A stretch of 64,000 nucleotides of DNA, taken from NCBI RefSeq assembly GCF_009769735.1, contig NZ_WSRO01000002.1:1736001-1800000 (forward strand). The letters are read 5' to 3'. Numbering within the stretch: position 1 is the stretch's first letter; each line of letters opens with the position of its first letter. Positions 24,031 to 32,587 of the stretch are shown here, piece by piece. A model generated the notes under the pieces. That model was not told where the DNA came from. It was given only the letters and a program-made list of their open reading frames with translations, and did not search any database. Source of the DNA: Streptomyces sp. BA2 (GTDB taxonomy: Bacteria; Actinomycetota; Actinomycetes; Streptomycetales; Streptomycetaceae). The translations under genes were made by a program, and so were the position numbers.

Positions 24031-25755
24031 ATGTCAGCCACGAAGATCCCGAGCCCGAACACGAGCGAGAGCGGGAGCCCGCTGCCTCGCCAGGTCGCCG
24101 ACGCCTACGTCGACGAGCTCATCGCCCTCGACCCCATCAACGGCACGTTTCTCGGCGTCAAGGCCAGCCACAGCAAGCTCCCGGACACCTCCCCTGCGGG
24201 CCAGGACGCCGTCGCGGAACTTGCCCGCTCGACGCTCGCCCGCCTCGACGAGGCAGAGCGCGCGCCCGGCGCCGACAGCGACGCCGAACGCCGGTGCGCG
24301 CGGCTCCTGCGGGAGCGGCTCACCGCCGAACTCGCCGTGCACGACGCGGATGAGGGACTGCGCGCGGTCGGCAATCTGCATACGATTCCGCACGCGGTGC
24401 GCGAGATCTTCACCGTGACCCCGATGGAGACGGACGAGGACTGGGCGGCGATCGCCGAACGGCTGCGTGCCGTGCCGGCCGCGTACGAGGGATATCGCGC
24501 CTCTCTCGAACTCGGCCTGGAGCGCGAGCTGTTCGCGGCGCCGCGTCCCACGGCCGTGTTCATCGAGCAACTCGGCGAGTGGGCGGGACCTGGCGGCGAC
24601 GAGGGCCGCGGCTGGTTCGAGGAGTTCGCCGCGCAGGGCCCGGACGCGCTCCGCTCCGAGCTCGACGCCGCGGCCCGCGCCGCCACCGCGTCGGTCGTGG
24701 CGCTGCGCGACTGGATGCGGGACGTGTACGCGCCCGCGATCGAGGGTGCCCCCGACACGGTGGGCCGCGAGCGCTACGCCCGCTGGTCGCGCTACTTCAA
24801 CGGCACCGATCTGGACCTGGACGAGGCGTACGCGTACGGCTGGTCCGAATTCCACCGGCTGCTCGGCGAGATGCGCGCCGAGGCCGAGAAGATCGTGCCC
24901 GGCGCGGCCACCCCGTGGGTGGCGCTCGCCCACCTCGACGAGCACGGCACGCACATCGAGGGCGTGGAGGAGGTGCGGGTCTGGCTCCAGGAGCTGATGG
25001 ACGAGGCGATCGAGGCGCTTGACGGTACGCACTTCGAACTCGCCGAGCGGGTACGGAAGGTGGAGTCCCGCATCGCCCCGCCGGGCGGCGCCGCGGCGCC
25101 GTACTACACGGGTCCGTCGGAGGACTTCTCGCGCCCCGGGCGGACGTGGCTGCCGACGATGGGCGAGACCCGCTTCCCCGTGTACGACCTGGTCTCCACC
25201 TGGTACCACGAGGGCGTGCCCGGCCATCACCTCCAGCTGGCGCAGTGGGCGCACGTCGCGGAGAGCCTCTCCCGCTACCAGGCGACCATCGGCATCGTCA
25301 GCGCCAACGCGGAAGGCTGGGCGCTGTACGCGGAGCGGCTCATGGACGAGCTCGGCTTCCTCAAGGACGCCGAGCGCAGGCTCGGTTATCTGGACGCCCA
25401 GATGATGCGGGCGCTGCGTGTCATCGTCGACATCGGCATGCACCTGGAGCTGGAGATCCCGGCGGACTCGCCCTTCCACCCGGGCGAGCGCTGGACACCT
25501 GACCTCGCGCAGGAGTTCTACGACGCGCACTGCAGCCGTCCCACGGATTACGTGGCGAGCGAGATGACCCGCTACCTCTCCATCCCGGGCCAGGCCATCG
25601 GCTACAAGCTGGGCGAGCGGGCCTGGCTCCTCGGCCGCGAGAACGCGCAGCGCCGGCTCGGGGACGCCTTCGACGCGAAGGCCTGGCACATGGCGGCGCT
25701 GTCGCAAGGGTCTCTGGGGCTCGACGATCTGGTGGACGAGTTGTCGGCCCTTTAA
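24031..25755 (+). CDS. DUF885 family protein, predicted zinc-dependent peptidase-like
   Basis: A 574-residue helical protein from ATG 24031 (GAGGA 7 nt upstream). A GTG at 23992 overlapping the Lrp stop would add 13 residues. The DUF885 signature WYHEGVPGHHLQL near residue 391 gives a thermolysin-like HExxx-(G)HH metal site, and a second conserved region reads NAEGWALYAERLMDELG. Characterised relatives are metallo-carboxypeptidase-like or unknown. There is no signal peptide, so it is cytoplasmic. It is probably expressed with the Lrp gene. Confidence 0.85.
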   Translation: MSATKIPSPNTSESGSPLPRQVADAYVDELIALDPINGTFLGVKASHSKLPDTSPAGQDAVAELARSTLARLDEAERAPGADSDAERRCARLLRERLTAELAVHDADEGLRAVGNLHTIPHAVREIFTVTPMETDEDWAAIAERLRAVPAAYEGYRASLELGLERELFAAPRPTAVFIEQLGEWAGPGGDEGRGWFEEFAAQGPDALRSELDAAARAATASVVALRDWMRDVYAPAIEGAPDTVGRERYARWSRYFNGTDLDLDEAYAYGWSEFHRLLGEMRAEAEKIVPGAATPWVALAHLDEHGTHIEGVEEVRVWLQELMDEAIEALDGTHFELAERVRKVESRIAPPGGAAAPYYTGPSEDFSRPGRTWLPTMGETRFPVYDLVSTWYHEGVPGHHLQLAQWAHVAESLSRYQATIGIVSANAEGWALYAERLMDELGFLKDAERRLGYLDAQMMRALRVIVDIGMHLELEIPADSPFHPGERWTPDLAQEFYDAHCSRPTDYVASEMTRYLSIPGQAIGYKLGERAWLLGRENAQRRLGDAFDAKAWHMAALSQGSLGLDDLVDELSAL

Positions 25756-25761
25756 GGGGCC

Positions 25762-26289
25762 TCAGCAGCCGCAGTCGTCCGCGTCCAGCGGGGCCGTCAG
25801 GGCATCGGGTGTGCGGCGCGCGCTGCCCTCCCAGGTTTCGAACTCGAAGCCCTCTCGGGCCCAGTACTCGAAACCGCCCAGCATTTCCTTCACCTGGAAG
25901 CCGAGTTGGGCGAGGGCGAGGGCCGCGCGGGTCGCGCCGTTGCAGCCGGGGCCCCAGCAGTACGTGACGACCGGGACCGACTTGTCGAGGAGTTGCTCCG
26001 CCTGCTCGGGGATGAGGGCGGTGGGGAGGTGGATCGCGCCGGGAATGTGGCCCTGGTCCCAGGACGCCGTCGAGCGGGAGTCGATCACGACGAAGCCGGG
26101 GTCGCCGTCGGCGGACAGCGCCGCGGCGACGTCGGACACGTCGGCGTGGAAGGCAAGGCTCGCGCCGAAGTACGCGGCGGCGGCTGCCGGGGCGGCGGGG
26201 ACCACCCGCAGGACGGCGTTCCGGGCGCCCGCGGCCGCTGCCTGGGGGCTCGTGGCGGTCGTCGGCTCTGTGTTCGTCACTGTGCTCAT
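25762..26289 (-). CDS. Rhodanese-like domain protein
   Basis: A 175-residue protein from ATG 26289. One rhodanese domain spans about residues 50-160: VVIDSRSTASWDQGHIPGAIHLP and the active-site loop TYCWGPGCNGAT. That loop has two Cys, and the second (GPGC) sits at the usual persulfide position. The last residues DDCGC form a CxC-type tail that might bind metal or relay sulfur. Its function is probably sulfur transfer or cyanide/sulfide handling. The divergent Lrp regulator across 94 nt is the likely controller, and both starts look leaderless. Confidence 0.88.
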   Translation of the reverse strand: MSTVTNTEPTTATSPQAAAAGARNAVLRVVPAAPAAAAAYFGASLAFHADVSDVAAALSADGDPGFVVIDSRSTASWDQGHIPGAIHLPTALIPEQAEQLLDKSVPVVTYCWGPGCNGATRAALALAQLGFQVKEMLGGFEYWAREGFEFETWEGSARRTPDALTAPLDADDCGC

Positions 26290-26296
26290 GGCCAAA

Positions 26297-26302
26297 AATC
26301 TA
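26297..26302 (-). promoter_or_regulatory. Leaderless -10 (TAGATT) of the rhodanese gene
   Basis: On the minus strand TAGATT ends 7 nt before the ATG. A TTCTGG lies 17 nt upstream as a weak -35. The GGGCG-GATT-CGCCC dyad (26304-26317) inside the spacer is a possible Lrp site. Confidence 0.5.
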
Positions 26303-26347
26303 CGGGCGAATCCGCCCACCCAGAAGAGCCGATCACCGGCGTACCTC

Positions 26348-26376
26348 TTGATCGGCCGGGGATTCCCCTGTTACCT
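26348..26376 (+). promoter_or_regulatory. Promoter of the second Lrp gene
   Basis: -35 TTGATC (26348-26353), a 17-nt spacer and -10 TTACCT (26371-26376), then 7 nt to the ATG. The transcript would be leaderless. Confidence 0.6.
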
Positions 26377-26383
26377 CTCAGGC

Positions 26384-26830
26384 ATGACCGGTTATTCCAC
26401 GGACGCCACCGACTGGCGCATCCTCGACGTCCTCCAGCGTGAGGGCCGCGCCAGCTACGCCGAGCTGGCACGCGCCGTCTCCATGTCCGCAAGCGCCGTC
26501 ACCGAACGGGTCCGCCGCCTGGAGGAGGCGGGCGTGATCCAGGGGTACGCGGCCGTGGTCGACCCGGAGCGTCTTGGTCTGCCCATCCTGGCGTTCGTGC
26601 GCCTGCGCTACCCGAACGGCAATTACAAGCCGTTCCACGACCTGGTCGAAGTGACCCCGGAGATCCTGGAGGCGCACCACGTCACCGGCGACGACTGCTT
26701 CGTGATCAAGGTCGCGGCGAGCTCGATGGGTCACCTCGAGGAGGTCGCGGGGAAGATCGGCGCGCTGGGGTCGGTGACCACCAGCATCGTCTACTCCTCT
26801 CCCCTGCCGAGGCGCCCTCTGGGCCGCTGA
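26384..26830 (+). CDS. Lrp/AsnC-family transcriptional regulator
   Basis: A 148-residue protein from ATG 26384 with HTH (DWRILDVLQREGRASYAELA, then SASAVTERVRRLEEAGVI) and a RAM effector domain (FVRLRYPNGNY; HVTGDDCFVIKVAA). It is divergent from the rhodanese gene, which it likely regulates, probably with cysteine or another amino acid as effector. The long frame starting at 25811 is antisense to the rhodanese gene and was not used. It converges on sbcC with a 10-nt gap. Confidence 0.92.
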   Translation: MTGYSTDATDWRILDVLQREGRASYAELARAVSMSASAVTERVRRLEEAGVIQGYAAVVDPERLGLPILAFVRLRYPNGNYKPFHDLVEVTPEILEAHHVTGDDCFVIKVAASSMGHLEEVAGKIGALGSVTTSIVYSSPLPRRPLGR

Positions 26831-26840
26831 CCCCGGCGGC

Positions 26841-29800
26841 TCAGACCCCGCCGCCCCGCTGCCGTACGACCGACCCCGCGCGTCCCTTCTCGACCTCCAG
26901 CTGAGCGTGGACGCGGCGTCGCAGGTCCGCGACGTGGCTCACGATGCCGACGCTGCGGTCCCGCTCCCGAAGGGAGTCGAGGACGTCGAGGACCTCGTCG
27001 AGGGTCTGGTCGTCGAGGCTGCCGAAGCCCTCGTCGATGAAGAGCGTGTCGAGCCGTACGCCGCCCGCCTCGTCGGTGACGACGTCCGCGAGACCGAGCG
27101 CGAGGGCGAGCGAGGCGAAGAAGGTCTCGCCGCCCGAGAGCGTGGACGTGTCGCGCTCGCGCCCCGTCCACGCGTCGACCACGTGCAGCCCGAGGCCCGA
27201 ACGGCCGCGCCCCGTACGGTCGTCGGAGTGGACGAGGGTGTAGCGGCCCGACGACATGCGCCGCAGCCGTGCGGTCGCCGCGGCCGCGACCTGTTCGAGG
27301 CGGGCCGCGAGGACGTAGGACTCCAGGCGCATCTTGCGTTCGTTGTCCGCCGACGTGCCCGCGGCGAGTCCCGCGAGGCGCGCCACGCGGTCGTACTCGG
27401 CGCGCAGCGGCGCGAGCCGCCGGGCTCCTGCGGCCGACCGGTCGGAGAGGCGGTCGAGTTCGGCGCAGCGCCGCGTGGCCGCGTCGAGTGCGGAAGCGGC
27501 CGCGCGGGCCCGCCGGTCAGCTTGCTCGGCGGCTTCCTGGGCGGCCCTGAGGTCGGCGGGCGGCTGCTGTGCCGCGGCGACCGCGTCGGGCTCGGCGAGG
27601 AGGGAACGCACCGCCGCCTCTTCGTTCCGCCACGCGTCGATGCGCTGCTGGAGCTCGCGGTGGCGCGCGTCGTCGAGCAGGGCGTCGGCGGCGTCCCCCG
27701 GCGTGTCGAACCCGGCGCGGAAGGCCGCGTCGGCGAGTCGCGCGTCGGCGTCCTTGAGCCGCTGGGCGGTGTCGTCGGCGACGCGCGCGGCTTCTGACGC
27801 CTCGGTCAGGAGCGCGGCCTGCCGCTCCAGTTGTGCGGCTCGGGCGGCGACGCTGCCGCTGGCTCCCCGCGCACGGGTCAACTCGACGCTCAGGCCTGCC
27901 TGTTCGCGCTCCAGGGCGTCCCGCAGAGTGGCGCGGGACGCGGCCCGCACAGCGGCTTCCTGCTGCACGGAGACCCTGCGGTCGTGCTCGCGCTCGGCCT
28001 GAGCGAGGGCTTCCCGTGCGGCGTGCAGCCCGGAGGCGCGGCTGCGCGCCCCGGCGTGTTCACCTCGCAACTCCTCGACGAGTACGGCGAGTTGCTCGAC
28101 CGAGGGCCCCTGCGGGGCAGCCTTCGACTCTTCGGCACCCGACTCCCCGGCGGACGACCCCGACGCCGCCGCCCCGGCCGCCGCCAACGACTCGCGCAAC
28201 TCGCCGAGTTGCCGCTCCTCCCGCGCGCGCAACTCCTCCGCCTGCCGGTAGGCGGCAAGCGCGGACTCCTCCGTGGCGCGGTCGACGTGACCGGCCGACT
28301 TCGGCGCGGGCGCGGGATGTTCGGTGGCTCCGCAGACCGCGCAGGGGTTGCCGTCGGTCAGGCCCGCGGCCAGTTCCGCCGCGATGCCGGTGAGACGCTG
28401 CTCCTTCAGGGTGAGCCAGTGTTCGTGGGCCGCGGTGGCACGCTCGCGGGCCGCGAGGGTGCGTTCGTACGCGACGGCAGCCTCCTGCGTGAGGCGGTCA
28501 CGGCGGCGGGCCGCGTCCAACCTGCCCTGTGTGGGCTCCAGTTGGCCCGCGATGTGCTCCGCGCGCGTCGCCGCCTCCTGGGCGGAATCGATGCGCTCCT
28601 GGAGCGCGGCCCGGTTCGCTTCCCAGCCGTCGAGCCAGCCTGCCGCCTCGCGCAGCAGCTCGTCGTCGGCCCGCTCCTCGCGTTCCAGGGACGCGCGCTC
28701 CGTGCCGAGTTCGGCGAGGCGCCGCTCGGCGCGCCGGGCCGATTCGAGGCCGCCGAGTTCTTCGGCGACCTTGCGCGCGGCGGCGGCGAGCCCCGACGCG
28801 CCGGAGTCCGCGAACGTGGCGGGCAGCTGCCCACGCGCGCGTGCCTCGTCGGCGCTCGCGCGGCGGTGTTCCTCCTCGGTGGCCCGGCGAAGGCCGAGCG
28901 CGGGGGCGACCGTCTCGGCCTTGCGGCCCCGCTCCATCCGGGTCTGCCGCTGCCGGTGCTCGTCCGCGCGCTCCTGAAGGCGCCCCGCCCGCTCCTGCGC
29001 CTGGGCGAACCGCGTCTGCAGCCGGTCGAGTTCGCGTACGTCGTCCAGGCGGCGCCCCGCGGCGGCCTGCGCGGACTCGGCGGCCGTGAGGGCGCACGCG
29101 GCGATCGTGCGCCGTTCGCGGGCGCTGGTGCGGGCGACGGCGGCCCAGGCCAGGACGGACTCGGCGAGCCCCGGGTCGCCGGGCGACAGGTCGGGCAGCG
29201 GCGACTCCGCATGCTCCAGGGCCTCCAGGTCGCCCCCGGCGGCCTGCTGCATCCGGTGCGCGTCGGCGAGGAGCTCCCCGTCGCCCTCCCGCACCGCGCC
29301 CTCGGCGTCGCGCCGCTGCTCGGCGAGGCGCTGCTCGACCGCGGCGAACCTGCGCGTGTCGAAGAGCCGCCCGAGCAGTTTGCCGCGGGCCTCGGCGTCG
29401 GCCCGCAGGAAACGCGCGAAGTCGCCCTGGGGCAGCAGCACCACCTGGCAGAACTGTTCCTTGCTCATGCCGAGCAGCTGCGTGATCTCCTCGCCGATCT
29501 CCTGGTGGGAGCGGCTGAGGTCCTTCCACTCACCGCCACCCTCGCCGCCACCCCCACCGGCGGCCTCGTACTCGTACTCGCGGAGCCAGCTCTGCGCCTT
29601 CTCCATGGTCGTGCCGGTGCCGCGCTTCTTCGGGCGCTCCCACGGCGGCTGCCGGGTGACCTCCAACCGGCGTCCGGCGACGGTGAGTTCGAGGCACACC
29701 TCCGTCCGCGCTTCGGGCCGCGCGTGGTCGCTGCGCAGCGTCACTCCCTGGCCGCTGCCCTGCCGGGGGCCCGGCACCGAGCCGTACAGGCCGTAGCAGA

Positions 29801-29942
29801 CGGCGTCCAGGACGGACGTCTTCCCGGCGCCGGTCGGTCCGTGCAGCAGGAAGAGCCCGGCGGCCGAGAGGTCGTCGAAGTCGATGTCCTGGGTGGTGCC
29901 GAAGGGGCCGAACGCGGTGATCCTCAGCCGGTGCAGCCTCAT
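26841..29942 (-). CDS. sbcC: DNA double-strand-break nuclease ATPase subunit SbcC
   Basis: A 1033-residue SMC-like ATPase from ATG 29942, overlapping the sbcD stop (ATGA). Walker A GPTGAGKTS is near residue 36. The coiled-coil arms are long and Ala/Arg/Glu-rich. A zinc hook with CAVCG lies near residue 535. The C-terminal signature LSGGETFFASLALALG and Walker B LDTLFIDEGFG complete the ATPase. With SbcD it removes hairpins and blocked DNA ends (Mre11-Rad50 homologue). The length and order are normal for streptomycetes. Confidence 0.95.
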   Translation of the reverse strand: MRLHRLRITAFGPFGTTQDIDFDDLSAAGLFLLHGPTGAGKTSVLDAVCYGLYGSVPGPRQGSGQGVTLRSDHARPEARTEVCLELTVAGRRLEVTRQPPWERPKKRGTGTTMEKAQSWLREYEYEAAGGGGGEGGGEWKDLSRSHQEIGEEITQLLGMSKEQFCQVVLLPQGDFARFLRADAEARGKLLGRLFDTRRFAAVEQRLAEQRRDAEGAVREGDGELLADAHRMQQAAGGDLEALEHAESPLPDLSPGDPGLAESVLAWAAVARTSARERRTIAACALTAAESAQAAAGRRLDDVRELDRLQTRFAQAQERAGRLQERADEHRQRQTRMERGRKAETVAPALGLRRATEEEHRRASADEARARGQLPATFADSGASGLAAAARKVAEELGGLESARRAERRLAELGTERASLEREERADDELLREAAGWLDGWEANRAALQERIDSAQEAATRAEHIAGQLEPTQGRLDAARRRDRLTQEAAVAYERTLAARERATAAHEHWLTLKEQRLTGIAAELAAGLTDGNPCAVCGATEHPAPAPKSAGHVDRATEESALAAYRQAEELRAREERQLGELRESLAAAGAAASGSSAGESGAEESKAAPQGPSVEQLAVLVEELRGEHAGARSRASGLHAAREALAQAEREHDRRVSVQQEAAVRAASRATLRDALEREQAGLSVELTRARGASGSVAARAAQLERQAALLTEASEAARVADDTAQRLKDADARLADAAFRAGFDTPGDAADALLDDARHRELQQRIDAWRNEEAAVRSLLAEPDAVAAAQQPPADLRAAQEAAEQADRRARAAASALDAATRRCAELDRLSDRSAAGARRLAPLRAEYDRVARLAGLAAGTSADNERKMRLESYVLAARLEQVAAAATARLRRMSSGRYTLVHSDDRTGRGRSGLGLHVVDAWTGRERDTSTLSGGETFFASLALALGLADVVTDEAGGVRLDTLFIDEGFGSLDDQTLDEVLDVLDSLRERDRSVGIVSHVADLRRRVHAQLEVEKGRAGSVVRQRGGGV

Positions 29943-31102
29943 CGGGCCACCTCGCGCAGCGTGTCGTCGGTACGGACGGTGTCGAACGCCGCCCGCAGCA
30001 CCGCCTGTTCGCGTACGTCGGGTCCCGCTCCCCGCACATGGGACACGAAGTCCTCCGCGATCTGCTCGTCGCTGCGCCCCTTCAGACGCTGGGCGTACGA
30101 GACGTCCGGGTCCTCGGGGGCGCGTTCCGGGTCGAAGACGAGGCTGAGGGTGTGCGGGAAGCGCTCGCAGAGGCGGGCCATGGGGTCGTCGGGCCGCACC
30201 GCGTCGGTGAGTGTCGCCTCGACCCAGGCCTCCTCGTGGCGGGCGAGCTCCGGGTCGGCGAGCAGCGTCTCGATGTCGCCGCGAATGCGGGCGAGGGGCC
30301 GCGGCACCGGGCAGTCGATCCGCTCGGCCGCGATCTCCCCGGCGGCGCCGATGTCGACGAGCCACATGCTCTTGCGGTGCGCGGACTCGGAGAACGAGTA
30401 CGGCAGCGGGGAGCCCGAGTAGCGCACGCGCTCGCTGATGGCCTGGCTGCCGTGCAGGTGGCCGAGCGCCACATAGTCGACGCCGTCGAAGACCCCCGAC
30501 GGCACGGCGGCCACCCCGCCGATGGTGATGTCGCGCTCGCTGTCGCTCGCCTCGCCGCCGGTGACGAAGGCGTGGGCGAGGACGACGGAACGGGTGCCCG
30601 GCGTGCGGTCGGCGAGGTCGGCGCGCACCCGGTCCATGGCGGCCCCGAGCACCGCCTCGTGTCCGGCCCGCTCCACCCCGAATTCGTCCTTGACCAGTGC
30701 CGGTTCGAGATAGGGCAGGCCGTAGAACGCCACGTCCCCGTGGCCGTCGGCCAGGACCACCGGGTCCGCGCAGGCGGCGGGCGCGGTGCGCAGATGGATG
30801 CCCGCGCGGCCGATGAGTCCGGCGCCGACGCCGAGGCGGCGTGCCGAGTCGTGGTTGCCGGAGATCATCACCGTCGGGACGCCGAGGTCCGCGAGGCGGT
30901 GCAGCGCGTCGTCGAAGAGTTCCACGGCGGCGAGCGGCGGCACCGCCCTGTCGTAGACGTCCCCGGACACGACGACGGCGTCCACCTCGCGCTCACGCGC
31001 GGTGGCGACCAGGTGGCCGATGAACTCGGCCTGGGCGCCGAGCATGTTCACGCGGTGGAACGCCCGGCCCAGATGCCAGTCGGACGTGTGCAGAATTCTC
31101 AA
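29939..31102 (-). CDS. sbcD: Exonuclease subunit SbcD
   Basis: A 387-residue metallophosphoesterase. It starts at TTG 31102, giving LRILHTSDWHLGR, the canonical family start, with GGAG 7 nt upstream; the frame extends to 31186 without a better site. The metal motifs are DWHLG, SGDVYD, SGNHDSA and LGHLHG. It is the nuclease subunit of SbcCD and is co-transcribed with sbcC through a 4-nt overlap. Confidence 0.94.
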   Translation of the reverse strand: MRILHTSDWHLGRAFHRVNMLGAQAEFIGHLVATAREREVDAVVVSGDVYDRAVPPLAAVELFDDALHRLADLGVPTVMISGNHDSARRLGVGAGLIGRAGIHLRTAPAACADPVVLADGHGDVAFYGLPYLEPALVKDEFGVERAGHEAVLGAAMDRVRADLADRTPGTRSVVLAHAFVTGGEASDSERDITIGGVAAVPSGVFDGVDYVALGHLHGSQAISERVRYSGSPLPYSFSESAHRKSMWLVDIGAAGEIAAERIDCPVPRPLARIRGDIETLLADPELARHEEAWVEATLTDAVRPDDPMARLCERFPHTLSLVFDPERAPEDPDVSYAQRLKGRSDEQIAEDFVSHVRGAGPDVREQAVLRAAFDTVRTDDTLREVAR

Positions 31103-31219
31103 GACGCCGCTCCGGCCCACATGCTCGCTCTCCCCTCCCACGCCCCGGATCGAGGACCGCCCCAGCACGGGCCTCGCCGACAGCACCCACCACGCTAGCG
31201 CCTGTGGGCACCTGCTCGA

Positions 31220-32407
31220 TCACGAACCTCCATCTGTCACCGGTGCGGACGGCGGCTGCGCGGGCTGCGAGGAGGGCGGCTGTTCCTGCTCCGATGAGGG
31301 TGTCTGCGGCGCCGACGAGGCGGGCGGCGAGGAGGGCTCGCCTGAGGACGGGGAGGCGGAAGGTGACGACGGGGACGCCGAGGACGGGGCCTCGGACGGC
31401 GAGGGGGACGGCTGGTTCACCGGCGGCTCGGTCTTCGTGTCACCGGCGCCCGTGTCGCCCTTGTCACGTTCGAACCAGTCGCCGCTCTCTGGGTCGTACA
31501 TGACGAAGACGTTCACGACCTGGGTGGCCGGTGCCACGACCACGACGTTCGACGACTTGTAGCCGGGCCACGCGTCGCCCGTCGGCTTCGGGGCGCTCTT
31601 CTGCGCGACGGGCGGCAGCAGCGGATTGCCGCAGGCACAGCGCACGCGCGGCACGCCCCGGTCGTCGACGAGCACGGCGGTCCCGGCCTGGAGGACGGCC
31701 TGATAGGCGGTGGGGGCGCCGTCGCGGTAGCCGTGGTTGGTGACGCGGGTGTCCATGCGCAGCTGTACGGGTGTGAGCGCACGCAGGTACGCGGGGACGG
31801 CGGAGGCCTCGATGTCGAGGACCGAGGCGAACGCCTTGTTCTTCGCCGGGTCCGCCTTCAGGGCGCTGACCTGCTTCTCCACGTCGCAGCTTCCGACCTT
31901 GCGCGTCCCGCCGTAGAGGCCGGGAGCGGCGCCGTCGACGCCACGTGTGACGTTGGCCGAGGCGGTCGAGCTCGGCAGGGCGCTGGGGGACGGCGGCGTG
32001 GCGTCGTCCCGGGCCGTCGACTCGGTGAAGGGGTCGGGGCCCTGCTTCCCGGCGGGCTGGAGGGCGACGTCGCCGCCGGACTTCGAGGTGCCGTCGGGCC
32101 GTGTGAGGACGACGGTCAGCACCACCGCGGCCACGAGCACGAGCGAAATCGCCGCCACGCGCGGCGCCGACTTCCACCAGGGGCGCTCCGGCTCAGGACC
32201 GCCGCCGGGGCCCGGCTCGGGGCTCGCACCGCTCGGCGGACCGGGTCGGTCGGGTGGGCCGGGTGGGCCACTCGGCGGGCCCGACGACCGGTCCCCGCCG
32301 GGCGGCGGCGTCGAACCGGCCTGGGTCGCCCCAGGCTGCGAAGGGCCCGAGAGCGGGCCGGACGGGGGTCCTGTGGGGCGTCCTGACGACGGCGGTTCGG
32401 CGCTCAC
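31220..32407 (-). CDS. Single-pass membrane protein with proline-rich N-terminus (DUF6777-like)
   Basis: A 395-residue protein from GTG 32407. Residues 1-78 are cytoplasmic and Pro/Gly/Ser-rich. One membrane helix (VAAISLVLVAAVVLTVVL) lies near 84-101. An exported domain of about 200 residues follows, with paired Cys (VGSCDVEK, VRCACGNPL) and a sequence that fits the streptomycete domain I recall as DUF6777. A Ser/Pro/Glu-rich tail closes it. Its role is unknown. It lies beside a streptophobe-like gene and a kinase/FHA-ABC operon, with which similar proteins often co-occur. It is divergent from the streptophobe-like gene across 180 nt. Confidence 0.7.
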   Translation of the reverse strand: MSAEPPSSGRPTGPPSGPLSGPSQPGATQAGSTPPPGGDRSSGPPSGPPGPPDRPGPPSGASPEPGPGGGPEPERPWWKSAPRVAAISLVLVAAVVLTVVLTRPDGTSKSGGDVALQPAGKQGPDPFTESTARDDATPPSPSALPSSTASANVTRGVDGAAPGLYGGTRKVGSCDVEKQVSALKADPAKNKAFASVLDIEASAVPAYLRALTPVQLRMDTRVTNHGYRDGAPTAYQAVLQAGTAVLVDDRGVPRVRCACGNPLLPPVAQKSAPKPTGDAWPGYKSSNVVVVAPATQVVNVFVMYDPESGDWFERDKGDTGAGDTKTEPPVNQPSPSPSEAPSSASPSSPSASPSSGEPSSPPASSAPQTPSSEQEQPPSSQPAQPPSAPVTDGGS

Positions 32408-32575
32408 GAACACTTCTTCCCTGCGTAGGGGACGTAGGAGACCGCTACGTACGGTTTCTTCCGTTACGCGCCTATTGTGTGTCCCGCTTCCCGGGAGCCC
32501 GCAAGCCGACGCGGTCGGCCCCGTGGTCGGCCGCGCGGTCGGCCCTCCCGAGGGGCGGACCGCCGCCGCGCTGCT

Positions 32576-32581
32576 TAGCGT
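32576..32581 (+). promoter_or_regulatory. Leaderless -10 (TAGCGT) of the streptophobe-like gene
   Basis: TAGCGT ends 6 nt before GTG 32588, with no Shine-Dalgarno. It is the same hexamer as before the DMT gene and the 56959 response regulator. Confidence 0.5.
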
Positions 32582-32587
32582 GACAAC

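Noticed and set aside
24034..25707. 557-codon open frame on the minus strand
   Set aside because: Antisense shadow of the DUF885 gene; no family motifs.
27831..30422. 863-codon open frame on the plus strand
   Set aside because: It is antisense to sbcC/sbcD, which have clear motifs on the minus strand. The translation is a low-complexity Arg/Gly/Leu product of GC3 bias.
31103..31186. Longer SbcD N-terminus
   Set aside because: SbcD homologues begin at the LHTSDWHLGR strand; TTG 31102 with GGAG fits this.
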